This document shows, piece by piece, positions 1 to 7,224 of a stretch of DNA of 23,175 nucleotides. Numbering within the stretch: the stretch's first letter is position 1; each line of letters begins with the position of its first letter. The notes beneath the pieces were generated by a model. It saw nothing but the letters and a program-made list of their open reading frames with translations, ran no database searches and was not told the origin of the DNA. The stretch lies in assembly GCA_018302185.1 (NCBI GenBank), contig JAGVZX010000056.1:1-23175 (forward strand). Reading direction: 5' to 3'. The stretch comes from Candidatus Woesearchaeota archaeon (lineage in GTDB: Archaea > Nanobdellota > Nanobdellia > Woesearchaeales > UBA10200). Both the position numbers and the translations under genes were made by a program.

Positions 1-1310
1 CAGAGTACAAAAGAGCTTCTCCAAGCTTTGGAAACTTTGCTAAGCAGAAGGAATTGAAAAACGTATTAGAGATCTATAACAGATATGCAAGCGCAATTTC
101 AATATTGACAGATAAGAAGTTCTTTAACGGAAGCTTAGATGACATAAAAGAAGCAGGTAGATTTACTTCATTGCCGATATTAAGAAAAGACTTTATTATA
201 GACGAATACCAGATCTATGAAGCAAGAAGCTATGGCGCAGATGTTATCTTGCTGATAGTTAAGATCCTGAAGGATGATGAGATAAAAAGATTCTTAGAGA
301 CTGCAAAAAGCTTGGGGATGCAGTGCATCGTCGAGATTAATGATAAAGAGGAATTTGACAGGATCAAAGATTTTGATGTTGAGGTAATAGGGATAAATAA
401 TAGGAATCTGGATACCTTAATTGTTGATAAGGATAATGCAAACAGATTGAGCAAGATGATAAAGAGTGAATTAGAAAATAAAGATGTTGCAATAATTGCT
501 GAGTCTGGATTAAGTTCTAAAGAGGATATTAGAGCATTGCCAAATGCGATTGATGCTGTATTGATAGGAAGCTCTTTTATGAAGTTGGAGTTAGATAAGA
601 TGGGGGATAAGTTTATTGAATTGTTAAATTTAAATGAAAATAATAATAAGCCAAAGATAAAGATATGCGGAATAACAAACAGAGAAGATGCTTTGTTAGC
701 TGCTGAATTAGGCGCTGATTTCATAGGATTGATTTTTTATGACAAAAGCAAGAGGTTTGTAGATGAGGTTAAGGCAAAAGAGATTTGTGATGAATTAAGC
801 AAGAAGTTTGCAGATGTAAAGAAAGTCGGAGTTTTTGTCAATGAGAAGATAGAAAAAATAGTTGAGAAAGTAAATCTGCTTGGATTAGATATTGTACAGC
901 TACACGGCAATGAAAGCGATGAATTTGTTATTGAACTGAAAAAAAAGTTAGAAAAAACAAAGATAATTAAGGCGATCAGAGTAAGAGATAACACAGACTT
1001 AATTGCTGAGATTAAGAACAAAATTAATAGCGCAGATTACATTTTGCTTGACACTTATTCAGAAGATGCTTATGGTGGCACAGGCAAGAGTTTTGACTGG
1101 AATAAGTTAGTTGATTTAAAGAAAGGATTAGAAGATATTGAAATAAGTTTTTCACAGAAAGTATTTTTATCTGGAGGAATAAACTCAAGCAATATTGAAA
1201 AGATATTAGTATATAACCCATTTGCTATCGATATTTCGTCAGGTGTTGAAACCTCACCTGGAAAAAAAGACAAAAACAAACTTATAGAATTATTTGCAAA
1301 GGTGAAGTAA
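1..1310 (+). CDS. trpCF: Indole-3-glycerol-phosphate synthase / phosphoribosylanthranilate isomerase fusion (TrpC-TrpF), 5' end missing
   Basis: This bifunctional enzyme would catalyse two consecutive steps of tryptophan synthesis: isomerisation of phosphoribosylanthranilate (TrpF) and ring closure to indole-glycerol phosphate (TrpC). The reading frame is open from the first bases: codons from position 3 encode EYKRASPS, the IGPS signature with the active-site Glu and Lys. The gene is thus cut by the window edge and does not begin at the TTG at 54. Further IGPS motifs follow: LRKDFIID (catalytic Lys), CIVEINDKEE, IGINNRN and AESGL. The TrpF barrel starts near 655 with KICGIT (catalytic Cys codon at 666) and holds LLDT with the catalytic Asp codon at 1050, then GGTGKSFDW and a C-terminal SGVETSPGKKD. 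A short LNENNN linker joins the two domains. The stop codon directly abuts the trpB ATG, so they share an operon. Confidence 0.95.
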   Translation, partial: EYKRASPSFGNFAKQKELKNVLEIYNRYASAISILTDKKFFNGSLDDIKEAGRFTSLPILRKDFIIDEYQIYEARSYGADVILLIVKILKDDEIKRFLETAKSLGMQCIVEINDKEEFDRIKDFDVEVIGINNRNLDTLIVDKDNANRLSKMIKSELENKDVAIIAESGLSSKEDIRALPNAIDAVLIGSSFMKLELDKMGDKFIELLNLNENNNKPKIKICGITNREDALLAAELGADFIGLIFYDKSKRFVDEVKAKEICDELSKKFADVKKVGVFVNEKIEKIVEKVNLLGLDIVQLHGNESDEFVIELKKKLEKTKIIKAIRVRDNTDLIAEIKNKINSADYILLDTYSEDAYGGTGKSFDWNKLVDLKKGLEDIEISFSQKVFLSGGINSSNIEKILVYNPFAIDISSGVETSPGKKDKNKLIELFAKVK

Positions 1311-2534
1311 ATGAAGCTCAACACAAAATTTGGAAAGTTCGGAGGATTGTTTGTACCAGAAACTCTAGTTGCTGCATTAGAAGAGCTTGAAGCAGTTTTC
1401 ATTAGATATAAAGATGACAAGAAATTTAATGATGAATTAAATGATTTGCTAAAGAACTATGCTGGAAGACCAACACCATTGTATTATGCTGAAAGACTTT
1501 CTAAGATTGCAGGCTGCAAAATTTACCTGAAGAGAGAAGATCTCTTGCATGGCGGTGCGCATAAGACAAACAATGCACTAGGTCAGGGATTGCTTGCAAA
1601 ATACATGGGCAAAAAAAGGATAATTGCAGAGACTGGAGCAGGACAGCATGGCGCAGCTGTTGCTATGATCGGCGCTTTGCTTGGAATAAAAACAGAAGTT
1701 TTTATGGGCAGTGAAGATATAAAGAGGCAGAGAGCAAATGTATTAAGGATGAAACTTTGCGGAGCAAAAGTTGTTTCTGTTGAATCTGGAAGCAGGACAT
1801 TAAAAGATGCTATCAACGAAGCTTTGCGAGACTGGATCGCTAATGTGCAAGATACTTTCTATCTCTTTGGCACAGTTGCTGGCCCTCATCCATATCCAAC
1901 GATAGTCAAGCATTTCCAGAAAGTGATCGGAGAGGAAGCTAAGAGACAAATTTTAGATGCAGAGAAAAGATTACCTGATTATGTGATAGCTTGCGTCGGA
2001 GGAGGAAGCAATGCTATTGGCATTTTCAATGAGTTTTTAGGAGACAAAAACGTAAAATTGATTGGTGTAGAGCCAGCAGGCCATGGATTGAATACAGGCA
2101 AGCATGGTGCAACCTTGAATAAAGGAAGCGTTGGAGTGTTACATGGAAGCATGTCATATGTTTTGCAGGATGAAGATGGGCAGATCCTTGAGACGCATTC
2201 AGTTTCTGCTGGCTTGGATTATCCAGGAGTTGGTCCAGAGCACAGCTTTTTGAAGGATGTCAAAAGAGTTGACTATGAGAGCATAACAGACAAGGAAGCG
2301 ATTGGTGCATTCAAACTATTGTCTGAAGTTGAAGGCATAATGCCTGCATTGGAAAGCTCTCACGCGATCGCTTATGCGATGAAATTGGCTAAAAGATTGA
2401 AAGAGGATAATGCTAATAATAAAGAGAATAATTTAGATAAAAATGAGACAAAAACTAAAAATCCTATAATCGTAATTAATTTATCTGGACGTGGAGATAA
2501 AGATCTAGAGCAAATGGAGTTTTTGGTGAAGTGA
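1311..2534 (+). CDS. trpB: Tryptophan synthase beta chain
   Basis: This is the PLP enzyme that condenses indole with serine to give tryptophan, working as a complex with TrpA. The protein has 407 residues, a normal length for the TrpA-paired TrpB1 type. GGAHKTNN carries the PLP lysine (K85), AETGAGQHG holds the catalytic Glu (E107), and GGGSNAIG binds the cofactor phosphate. The C-terminal INLSGRGDKD is canonical. Just before that last motif, residues about 365-384 are a hydrophilic Asn/Lys/Glu-rich insert that is not part of the family core. The ATG follows the trpCF stop without a gap; the AGGTGA in the end of trpCF is a likely ribosome binding site. trpA begins one base after its stop. Confidence 0.97.
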   Translation: MKLNTKFGKFGGLFVPETLVAALEELEAVFIRYKDDKKFNDELNDLLKNYAGRPTPLYYAERLSKIAGCKIYLKREDLLHGGAHKTNNALGQGLLAKYMGKKRIIAETGAGQHGAAVAMIGALLGIKTEVFMGSEDIKRQRANVLRMKLCGAKVVSVESGSRTLKDAINEALRDWIANVQDTFYLFGTVAGPHPYPTIVKHFQKVIGEEAKRQILDAEKRLPDYVIACVGGGSNAIGIFNEFLGDKNVKLIGVEPAGHGLNTGKHGATLNKGSVGVLHGSMSYVLQDEDGQILETHSVSAGLDYPGVGPEHSFLKDVKRVDYESITDKEAIGAFKLLSEVEGIMPALESSHAIAYAMKLAKRLKEDNANNKENNLDKNETKTKNPIIVINLSGRGDKDLEQMEFLVK

Positions 2535-2535
2535 T

Positions 2536-3351
2536 ATGTCAAAGTATAATTTGCTATTCAAAAAATTAAGAGAACAGAAGAAATATGCATTTATTCCATT
2601 CTTTGTAATTGGAGATCCTGATTATGAAACTAGCTTAGCTGTTGTAAAGAAAGCAATTGATGCTGGAGCAGATGCTATTGAACTCGGACTCGCCTTTAGT
2701 GATCCTGTTGCTGATGGTGTTGTAATCCAGGCAGCAGATAAAAGAGCATTAGATTCTGGCATTAAAGTAGCTGATGCGTTCAGATTTATTGCTGAGATCA
2801 GAGAATATGCAAATAAAAGTGCAAACGAATGTCTGCTTCCTATCGGCTTATTAGTCTATTGCAATCTCGTTTATAAAAGAAGTGTTGAAAAGTTTTACTC
2901 AGATGCAAAAAAAGCAGGTGTAAACAGCATATTGATTGCAGACATGCCATTGGAAGAATCTAGCTTAGTCCTTGATGCTGCAAAGAAGAATGAGATCAAC
3001 CAAATATTTCTTGTCACCCAGACGTCAAGCAATGAAAGGATAAAAGAGATCAATAAGCTTTCCTCTGGATTTATCTATTTAGTAAGTGTGTTGGGAGTCA
3101 CTGGCGCAAGAGATAAATTTTCTGGGGATGTTGGTGCATTCATCAAGAGAGTCAAGGAAAACTCAACTTTGCCGCTCTGTGTTGGATTTGGAATAAGCAA
3201 TAAAGACCAAGTTAATGAAGTTATAGATGCAGGAGCAGATGGAGCTATTGTCGGAAGCGCTGTTGTTAAGCTCATTGAGAAGAATCTAGGCAATAAAGAG
3301 AAGATGAAAAATGATGTATCTGTATTTATTGATGCAATGAAAAGCAAGTGA
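2536..3351 (+). CDS. trpA: Tryptophan synthase alpha chain
   Basis: The alpha subunit cleaves indole-3-glycerol phosphate and channels indole to TrpB. Its 271 residues form a TIM barrel. The two catalytic residues fall at the same numbers as in the E. coli enzyme: E49 (in AIELG) and D60 (in FSDPVADG). Other family motifs are PFFVIGDPDY near the N terminus, LIADMPLEES, SVLGVTGAR, the phosphate-binding VGFGIS, and DGAIVGSAVV. It is separated from trpB by one base and is the last gene of the trp group; a new promoter follows before the next gene. No trpE, trpG or trpD is visible, so if present they lie upstream of the window or elsewhere. Confidence 0.97.
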   Translation: MSKYNLLFKKLREQKKYAFIPFFVIGDPDYETSLAVVKKAIDAGADAIELGLAFSDPVADGVVIQAADKRALDSGIKVADAFRFIAEIREYANKSANECLLPIGLLVYCNLVYKRSVEKFYSDAKKAGVNSILIADMPLEESSLVLDAAKKNEINQIFLVTQTSSNERIKEINKLSSGFIYLVSVLGVTGARDKFSGDVGAFIKRVKENSTLPLCVGFGISNKDQVNEVIDAGADGAIVGSAVVKLIEKNLGNKEKMKNDVSVFIDAMKSK

Positions 3352-3381
3352 AATTCTGTTAAAACTGAAATTGAAAAAAGT

Positions 3382-3391
3382 AAATTTATTA
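3382..3391 (+). promoter_or_regulatory. TATA-like promoter of the deaminase gene
   Basis: AAATTTATTA lies in the 65-bp gap after trpA, with its centre 30 bp before the ATG at 3417. At archaeal TATA-to-start distances transcription would begin within a few bases of the start codon, so the mRNA is probably leaderless. There is no Shine-Dalgarno sequence before the ATG, which agrees with this. Confidence 0.55.
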
Positions 3392-3416
3392 AAGGGACGA
3401 ACTCTAATGTACGACT

Positions 3417-3812
3417 ATGAGACAATTTTCAAACGAACAACTTATCAGAAAAGCAAAAGAGATTACTAAATTGCATGAATCACCATTTGAAGTAAAGATT
3501 GGGGAAGTTGGCTGTGCTTTAATCTCTCAGAAAGGTAATCTTTATCTCGGAGTTAGCATTCATGCTTGTTGCGGCGTCGGATTTTGTGCAGAGCATAGTG
3601 CTATTGCCAGTATGGTGTTGAAGCAGGAATATAAGATTAAAAAGATTGTTGCAGTTTGTGGTGATGGAACAATTTTGCCGCCTTGCGGAAGATGTAGAGA
3701 ATTCATGTATGAGATTGATGAGAAAAATTATGATACTGAAGTGATTCTTGATAAAGACAGAGTTACAAGATTGAAAAACTTATTACCTGAACCTTGGCAA
3801 AAGAAATTCTGA
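3417..3812 (+). CDS. Cytidine deaminase-family protein (cytidine or blasticidin-S deaminase type)
   Basis: This is a zinc-dependent deaminase of the CDA fold, probably acting on free cytidine or deoxycytidine in pyrimidine salvage. The 131 residues fit the small tetrameric class. The zinc site is complete: C57-A-E59 in FCAEHSAI, where Glu is the proton shuttle, and P-C90-x-x-C93 in PPCGRCREF. The CCGVGFCAEHSAI context, with Cys rather than His before AE, also occurs in blasticidin-S-deaminase-like members, so the exact substrate is uncertain. The gene has its own promoter and lies between trpA and rpiB without an obvious functional link to either. Confidence 0.88.
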   Translation: MRQFSNEQLIRKAKEITKLHESPFEVKIGEVGCALISQKGNLYLGVSIHACCGVGFCAEHSAIASMVLKQEYKIKKIVAVCGDGTILPPCGRCREFMYEIDEKNYDTEVILDKDRVTRLKNLLPEPWQKKF

Positions 3813-3855
3813 AGATTATTGCTCATATTCTAGCCAATGCCGATTATCCATAACT

Positions 3856-3863
3856 TTTTTATA
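3856..3863 (+). promoter_or_regulatory. TATA-like promoter of rpiB
   Basis: TTTTTATA is centred 26 bp before the rpiB ATG at 3886, in the 73-bp gap after the deaminase gene. The spacing predicts a transcript starting at or next to the start codon (leaderless). No convincing Shine-Dalgarno sequence lies before the ATG. Confidence 0.5.
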
Positions 3864-3885
3864 CTCTTAGCTATACTTAGAGGTT

Positions 3886-4368
3886 ATGAAAACTATAGTT
3901 ATAGGAAGTGATCATGCAGGCTTTAAGCTAAAAGAGAAGTTAAAAGAAGTTCTGAATAAAAACAGCTATAAAGTAGTTGATGTAGGGACAAATAGCGAAG
4001 AAAGCGTTGATTATCCTGATTATGCTGTCAAAGTTGGTGAAAAAGTAGTAGAAAGTGATAACAAGCAGAAAGGAGATTTTGGCATTCTTGTCTGCGGCTC
4101 TGGTATCGGAATGTCAATCGCTGCAAATAAAGTACCAGGAGTAAGAGCAGCTTTATGTCGCGATGAATTAGATGCAGAGATGTCAAGAAAGCATAACAAT
4201 GCAAACATAGTCTGCTTAGGTGAGAGAGTATCAAGCGATGATAAAGCAGTTAAGATTGTCAAGAAGTTTCTGGCTACTGACTTCGAGGGCAACAATAAAG
4301 ACGGCGAAAGGCATAAGAGAAGGGCAGATAAATTCCAGGAGATTGAGAATAAATATAGTAAATGTTAA
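3886..4368 (+). CDS. rpiB: Ribose-5-phosphate isomerase B
   Basis: RpiB interconverts ribulose 5-phosphate and ribose 5-phosphate, supplying the sugar for PRPP, nucleotides, histidine and tryptophan. The protein has 160 residues, typical of the family. D9-H10 in GSDHAG, the catalytic C70 in CGSGIGMSIAANK and H103 in SRKHNNAN match the active site of the E. coli enzyme (Cys66, His99). Many archaea use RpiA instead; the B type is common in bacteria, so horizontal origin is possible but is not shown by the sequence. rpe begins 13 bases downstream, and the pair would link pentose phosphates in one transcript. Confidence 0.95.
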   Translation: MKTIVIGSDHAGFKLKEKLKEVLNKNSYKVVDVGTNSEESVDYPDYAVKVGEKVVESDNKQKGDFGILVCGSGIGMSIAANKVPGVRAALCRDELDAEMSRKHNNANIVCLGERVSSDDKAVKIVKKFLATDFEGNNKDGERHKRRADKFQEIENKYSKC

Positions 4369-4381
4369 CACAATTCATAAA

Positions 4382-5038
4382 ATGGTAAAAAACAAAATTA
4401 AGATTGCACCGAGCATTTTATCTGCTGATTTTGGAAAATTAAACCAAGAGATCAAAGAAATTGAAGATTCTGCTGACCTTATCCATGTTGATGTTATGGA
4501 TGGGCATTTTGTAAAAAATATAACTATCGGGCCGCCTATCGTAAAAAGCATCAAGGCAAAAAAGCCTTTAGATGTTCATCTGATGATTGAAGAACCTGAT
4601 AAATATGTTGAGGCATTTGCAAAAGCTGGAGCTTATAACCTCACATTCCATGGAGAAGTTGTTCCTAAAGAAAAAAGAAAAGACCTGATAAAAAAGATAA
4701 GAGAGCTTGGCTGCAAAGCAAGCATCTCTATAAACCCTGACAAAGAATTGAGCTTGATTAAAGATGTTTTAGATGATGTTGATATGGTATTATTGATGAC
4801 AGTATTTCCAGGCTTTGGAGGGCAAAAATTTATAGAGGATGTTGTGCCAAGGATCAAGGAATTAAGAAAATTAAAGCCTTCTCTTGATATTGAAGTTGAT
4901 GGCGGCATTGATGCAGAGACGATAAAGATTGCAGCTAAAGCAGGTGCAAACGTATTTGTTGCTGGCAACGCAATATTCACTCAGAAAGACAGGAAAAATG
5001 CCATAGATGAGCTGAGAAGAAATGCTGAGAATAGCTAA
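4382..5038 (+). CDS. rpe: Ribulose-phosphate 3-epimerase
   Basis: Rpe interconverts ribulose 5-phosphate and xylulose 5-phosphate in the non-oxidative pentose phosphate pathway. The start is placed at the ATG at 4382, giving 218 residues and beginning MVKNKIKIAPSILSAD, the family N terminus. The frame stays open upstream to 4220, but only by running inside rpiB. The metal and catalytic residues are visible: H35 and D37 (IHVDVMDGHFV), H66 (DVHLMI) and D173 (EVDGGI), with the phosphate-binding PGFGGQ near 143-148. The usual MTVNPG is MTVFPG here. No Shine-Dalgarno sequence is evident; expression is probably coupled to rpiB. Confidence 0.95.
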   Translation: MVKNKIKIAPSILSADFGKLNQEIKEIEDSADLIHVDVMDGHFVKNITIGPPIVKSIKAKKPLDVHLMIEEPDKYVEAFAKAGAYNLTFHGEVVPKEKRKDLIKKIRELGCKASISINPDKELSLIKDVLDDVDMVLLMTVFPGFGGQKFIEDVVPRIKELRKLKPSLDIEVDGGIDAETIKIAAKAGANVFVAGNAIFTQKDRKNAIDELRRNAENS

Positions 5039-5092
5039 TGTTCTTATTTGATATTGAAGATAAGAGTAAAAATTGCATAAAAGAGGTAAAAA

Positions 5093-5806
5093 GTGAAAAA
5101 AACACTCTCAATAATCGGCTTTGGCGCATTTGGAAGATTTATATTCAGATTTCTTAACCCATATTTTGAAGTTTACGTGTATGATGTGAAGAAGATAAAA
5201 GATAAGAGAGTAAAGCAAGTTTCACTGAAGGAAGCTGCATCTAAAGAGATTGTCATTATTGCTGTTAACATGGAACACTTTAAGCCTGTTGTAAAAAAGA
5301 TCTCTAAATATGTAAAAAAAGGCGCTTTAGTTATTGATGTCTGCAGTGTAAAAGTTGAGCCGGTAAGATTGATGAAAAAATACTTGCCAAGACATTGCGA
5401 GATTATTGCCACGCATCCATTATTTGGCCCTCATTCATGCAAAGGCGGGATAAAAGGAAGGAAGATAATGGTTCATGGAGTAAGAACAAAGAATCTGAAA
5501 GAGTTTGTTTCATTTTTAAAAAATAAACTAAAGCTAAAGGTTATGCAGTTGACTCCTCAAGAACATGATAGGGAGATGGCATTCATCCAGGTAATTACGC
5601 ATTTAGTTGGAAGGACAGTCAATAAGATGAATTTGCCTGCCTTAAAGCTTTCAACATACAGTTATGACACCATGAAAGAGGTTGCTAGGATAGTCGGCAC
5701 AGACTCAGATGCTTTGTTCAGGACGATCCAAAGATATAATGAATTTGCACCAGATGTGAGAAAGAAGTTTGTAGGCACATTGGTAAAGATGAGTAAAAGT
5801 GTTTAA
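5093..5806 (+). CDS. tyrA: Prephenate dehydrogenase (TyrA family)
   Basis: TyrA oxidatively decarboxylates prephenate to 4-hydroxyphenylpyruvate using NAD(P), the committed step to tyrosine. The N-terminal Rossmann fold shows G9-F-G-A-F-G14 and an acidic residue after the second strand (D31 in VYVYD). ATHPLFGPHS (H108) is the catalytic-site signature, and the helical C-terminal domain has QEHDREMAFIQVITH. At 237 residues it is short, with no ACT or chorismate mutase domain. The start is GTG, supported by AGAGGT five to six bases upstream (5082-5087). It is followed after two bases by a DUF1232 gene and then pheA. Arogenate as substrate cannot be excluded. Confidence 0.9.
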   Translation: MKKTLSIIGFGAFGRFIFRFLNPYFEVYVYDVKKIKDKRVKQVSLKEAASKEIVIIAVNMEHFKPVVKKISKYVKKGALVIDVCSVKVEPVRLMKKYLPRHCEIIATHPLFGPHSCKGGIKGRKIMVHGVRTKNLKEFVSFLKNKLKLKVMQLTPQEHDREMAFIQVITHLVGRTVNKMNLPALKLSTYSYDTMKEVARIVGTDSDALFRTIQRYNEFAPDVRKKFVGTLVKMSKSV

Positions 5807-5808
5807 GA

Positions 5809-6261
5809 ATGAAACAAAACCTAATCATAAAGAAAGCTGAAAACATTATAGATACTGCTAAAGATGAAAGCAGATTGATCTTTAATATTGTAAAGCTTGT
5901 TAAAAATCTCATAAAGGACAAGAAAGTGCCAAAAAATATCAAACACATCCTTTATGCATATCTGATCTATTTTATCTCTCCCATAGACATCATTCCTGAT
6001 TTTATACCTACTGGGTATATGGATGACTTATTTATCGGATTAGTGACACTAAGCTATGTCCTTAAAAATCTGGATGAGAAGATTGTCATGAAGAATTGGG
6101 AAGGAGATAAGAAACTATATAAAAGGTTAAAAAGGCACTGCAGATTTGTCGAGTGGATACTCCCAAAATTCATTAAAAGGTATATTTTTGCGCATGTGCA
6201 CAGGCATGCAAAGAAGCATTTGCCGAAATTAAAGATGGATGTAAAAGAGTTGGTAAATTAG
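5809..6261 (+). CDS. DUF1232 (YkvA-like) membrane protein
   Basis: This 150-residue protein belongs to the DUF1232 family, whose function is not established. The family signature is clear at residues 57-73: SPIDIIPDFIPTGYMDD, preceded by a hydrophobic stretch (HILYAYLIYF) and followed by FIGLVTLSYVL, so a membrane hairpin or re-entrant segment is likely. The C terminus is rich in Lys, Arg and His (KRYIFAHVHRHAKKH) and probably cytoplasmic. It lies two bases after tyrA and ten before pheA, between two enzymes of one pathway. The spacing implies co-transcription, but nothing shows a role in aromatic metabolism. Confidence 0.85.
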   Translation: MKQNLIIKKAENIIDTAKDESRLIFNIVKLVKNLIKDKKVPKNIKHILYAYLIYFISPIDIIPDFIPTGYMDDLFIGLVTLSYVLKNLDEKIVMKNWEGDKKLYKRLKRHCRFVEWILPKFIKRYIFAHVHRHAKKHLPKLKMDVKELVN

Positions 6262-6271
6262 GTAAGATGAT

Positions 6272-7201
6272 ATGAAAATCGCAACATTAGGCCCAGAAGG
6301 AACATTTTCGCATGAAGCTGTATTGAAATTCATAGAATATCCTACACAAGACGACTTATTGTTCTGCAATACTATTTATGATATCTTTGAAGCAGTAAAG
6401 AAATGCTGGGCAACACATGGTATTGTGCCGATGGAAAATTCTGTCTCTGGGACTATCTGGTTCACTGTAGATGCATTGAGCGAATTTGACTTGAACATAA
6501 TTGAGGAGATATTGATACCAATAAACCATAATCTAGCAGGCAACTGCCTGAAAGCAAAAGAAGTAACCAAACTCTACTGCCATCAGCAAGCATATACGCA
6601 GTGTGAAAGGTTCATTAGAGAGAACATGAAGAAAGCAAAGGTTGTCTATACTGCAAGCAATGGGGAAAGCGCAATGTTATTGTTGAAGGATTTGACCAAT
6701 GAAAATAATGATAAGAACAACAATAAAAAGAGCAATGATTATAACAGCGATAAAAAAAATAAGAGTGATAACAAGATAAATAATGATAGCAAAAACAATG
6801 AAAATTCTTGTGTTGCTGCCATCGTGCCAAGATTAGCTCTTAACAAATACAAGTTAAAGCTGATTATGAAGAATATCCAGGACAATAAGTATAATACAAC
6901 AAAATTTGTTGTGATTTCAAAGAAAGATACCAAGAGCACAGGTAAAGATCGTACAACACTCTCTATCTACCCAAGCGTTGATAAGCCAGGATTACTTTAT
7001 TCTTTATTAGGAGAGTTTGCAAAACGCAGCATAAATCTGTCAAAGATAGAAAGCATACCGAGCAAAGGCAAGTTCGGTGATTATTTCTTTTTGGTAGAGA
7101 TATTTGGGCATAAGGAAGATGACATCATCAGGGAAGCCATCGCTGCAGTTGAAAAGAGCTTCACAGTTAAGGTGCATGGCAGCTGTAAAAGAGAGTATTG
7201 A
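6272..7201 (+). CDS. pheA: Prephenate dehydratase with ACT domain
   Basis: PheA converts prephenate to phenylpyruvate, the step before phenylalanine. The catalytic domain opens with IATLGPEGTFSHEA, then has GIVPMENSVSGT and NTTKF (208-212), where the family usually has TRF with the catalytic Thr. The ACT domain (about 228-300) contains KPGLLYSLLGEFA and LSKIESIPSKG. The common Phe-binding ESRP motif reads E260-S-I-P263 here, so feedback inhibition may be altered. Residues 144-179 are an Asn/Lys/Asp/Ser-only insert between ASNGESAMLLL and AAIVPRLA, where homologues have a short loop. An AGGT overlapping the previous stop codon is the likely ribosome binding site. Confidence 0.93.
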   Translation: MKIATLGPEGTFSHEAVLKFIEYPTQDDLLFCNTIYDIFEAVKKCWATHGIVPMENSVSGTIWFTVDALSEFDLNIIEEILIPINHNLAGNCLKAKEVTKLYCHQQAYTQCERFIRENMKKAKVVYTASNGESAMLLLKDLTNENNDKNNNKKSNDYNSDKKNKSDNKINNDSKNNENSCVAAIVPRLALNKYKLKLIMKNIQDNKYNTTKFVVISKKDTKSTGKDRTTLSIYPSVDKPGLLYSLLGEFAKRSINLSKIESIPSKGKFGDYFFLVEIFGHKEDDIIREAIAAVEKSFTVKVHGSCKREY

Positions 7202-7224
7202 GAAATTAAACTTTATTCTAAGAT

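Noticed and set aside
54..56. TTG at 54 as start of the first gene
   Set aside because: The frame is open to the window edge and codons from position 3 encode the IGPS active-site motif EYKRASPS, so the gene is simply truncated by the window.
230..724. Long antisense open frames inside trpCF, pheS, leuS and other genes
   Set aside because: They are Ser/Phe/Ile/Leu-rich antisense shadows of strongly conserved enzymes and lack family motifs or start signals.
4220..4381. N-terminal extension of rpe of 54 residues
   Set aside because: It lies inside rpiB in another frame and has no rpe-like sequence; the family N terminus begins at the ATG at 4382.
5038..5157. Short open frame overlapping the rpe stop (about 39 codons)
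   Set aside because: It runs into tyrA in another frame, has no ribosome binding site and no recognisable content.
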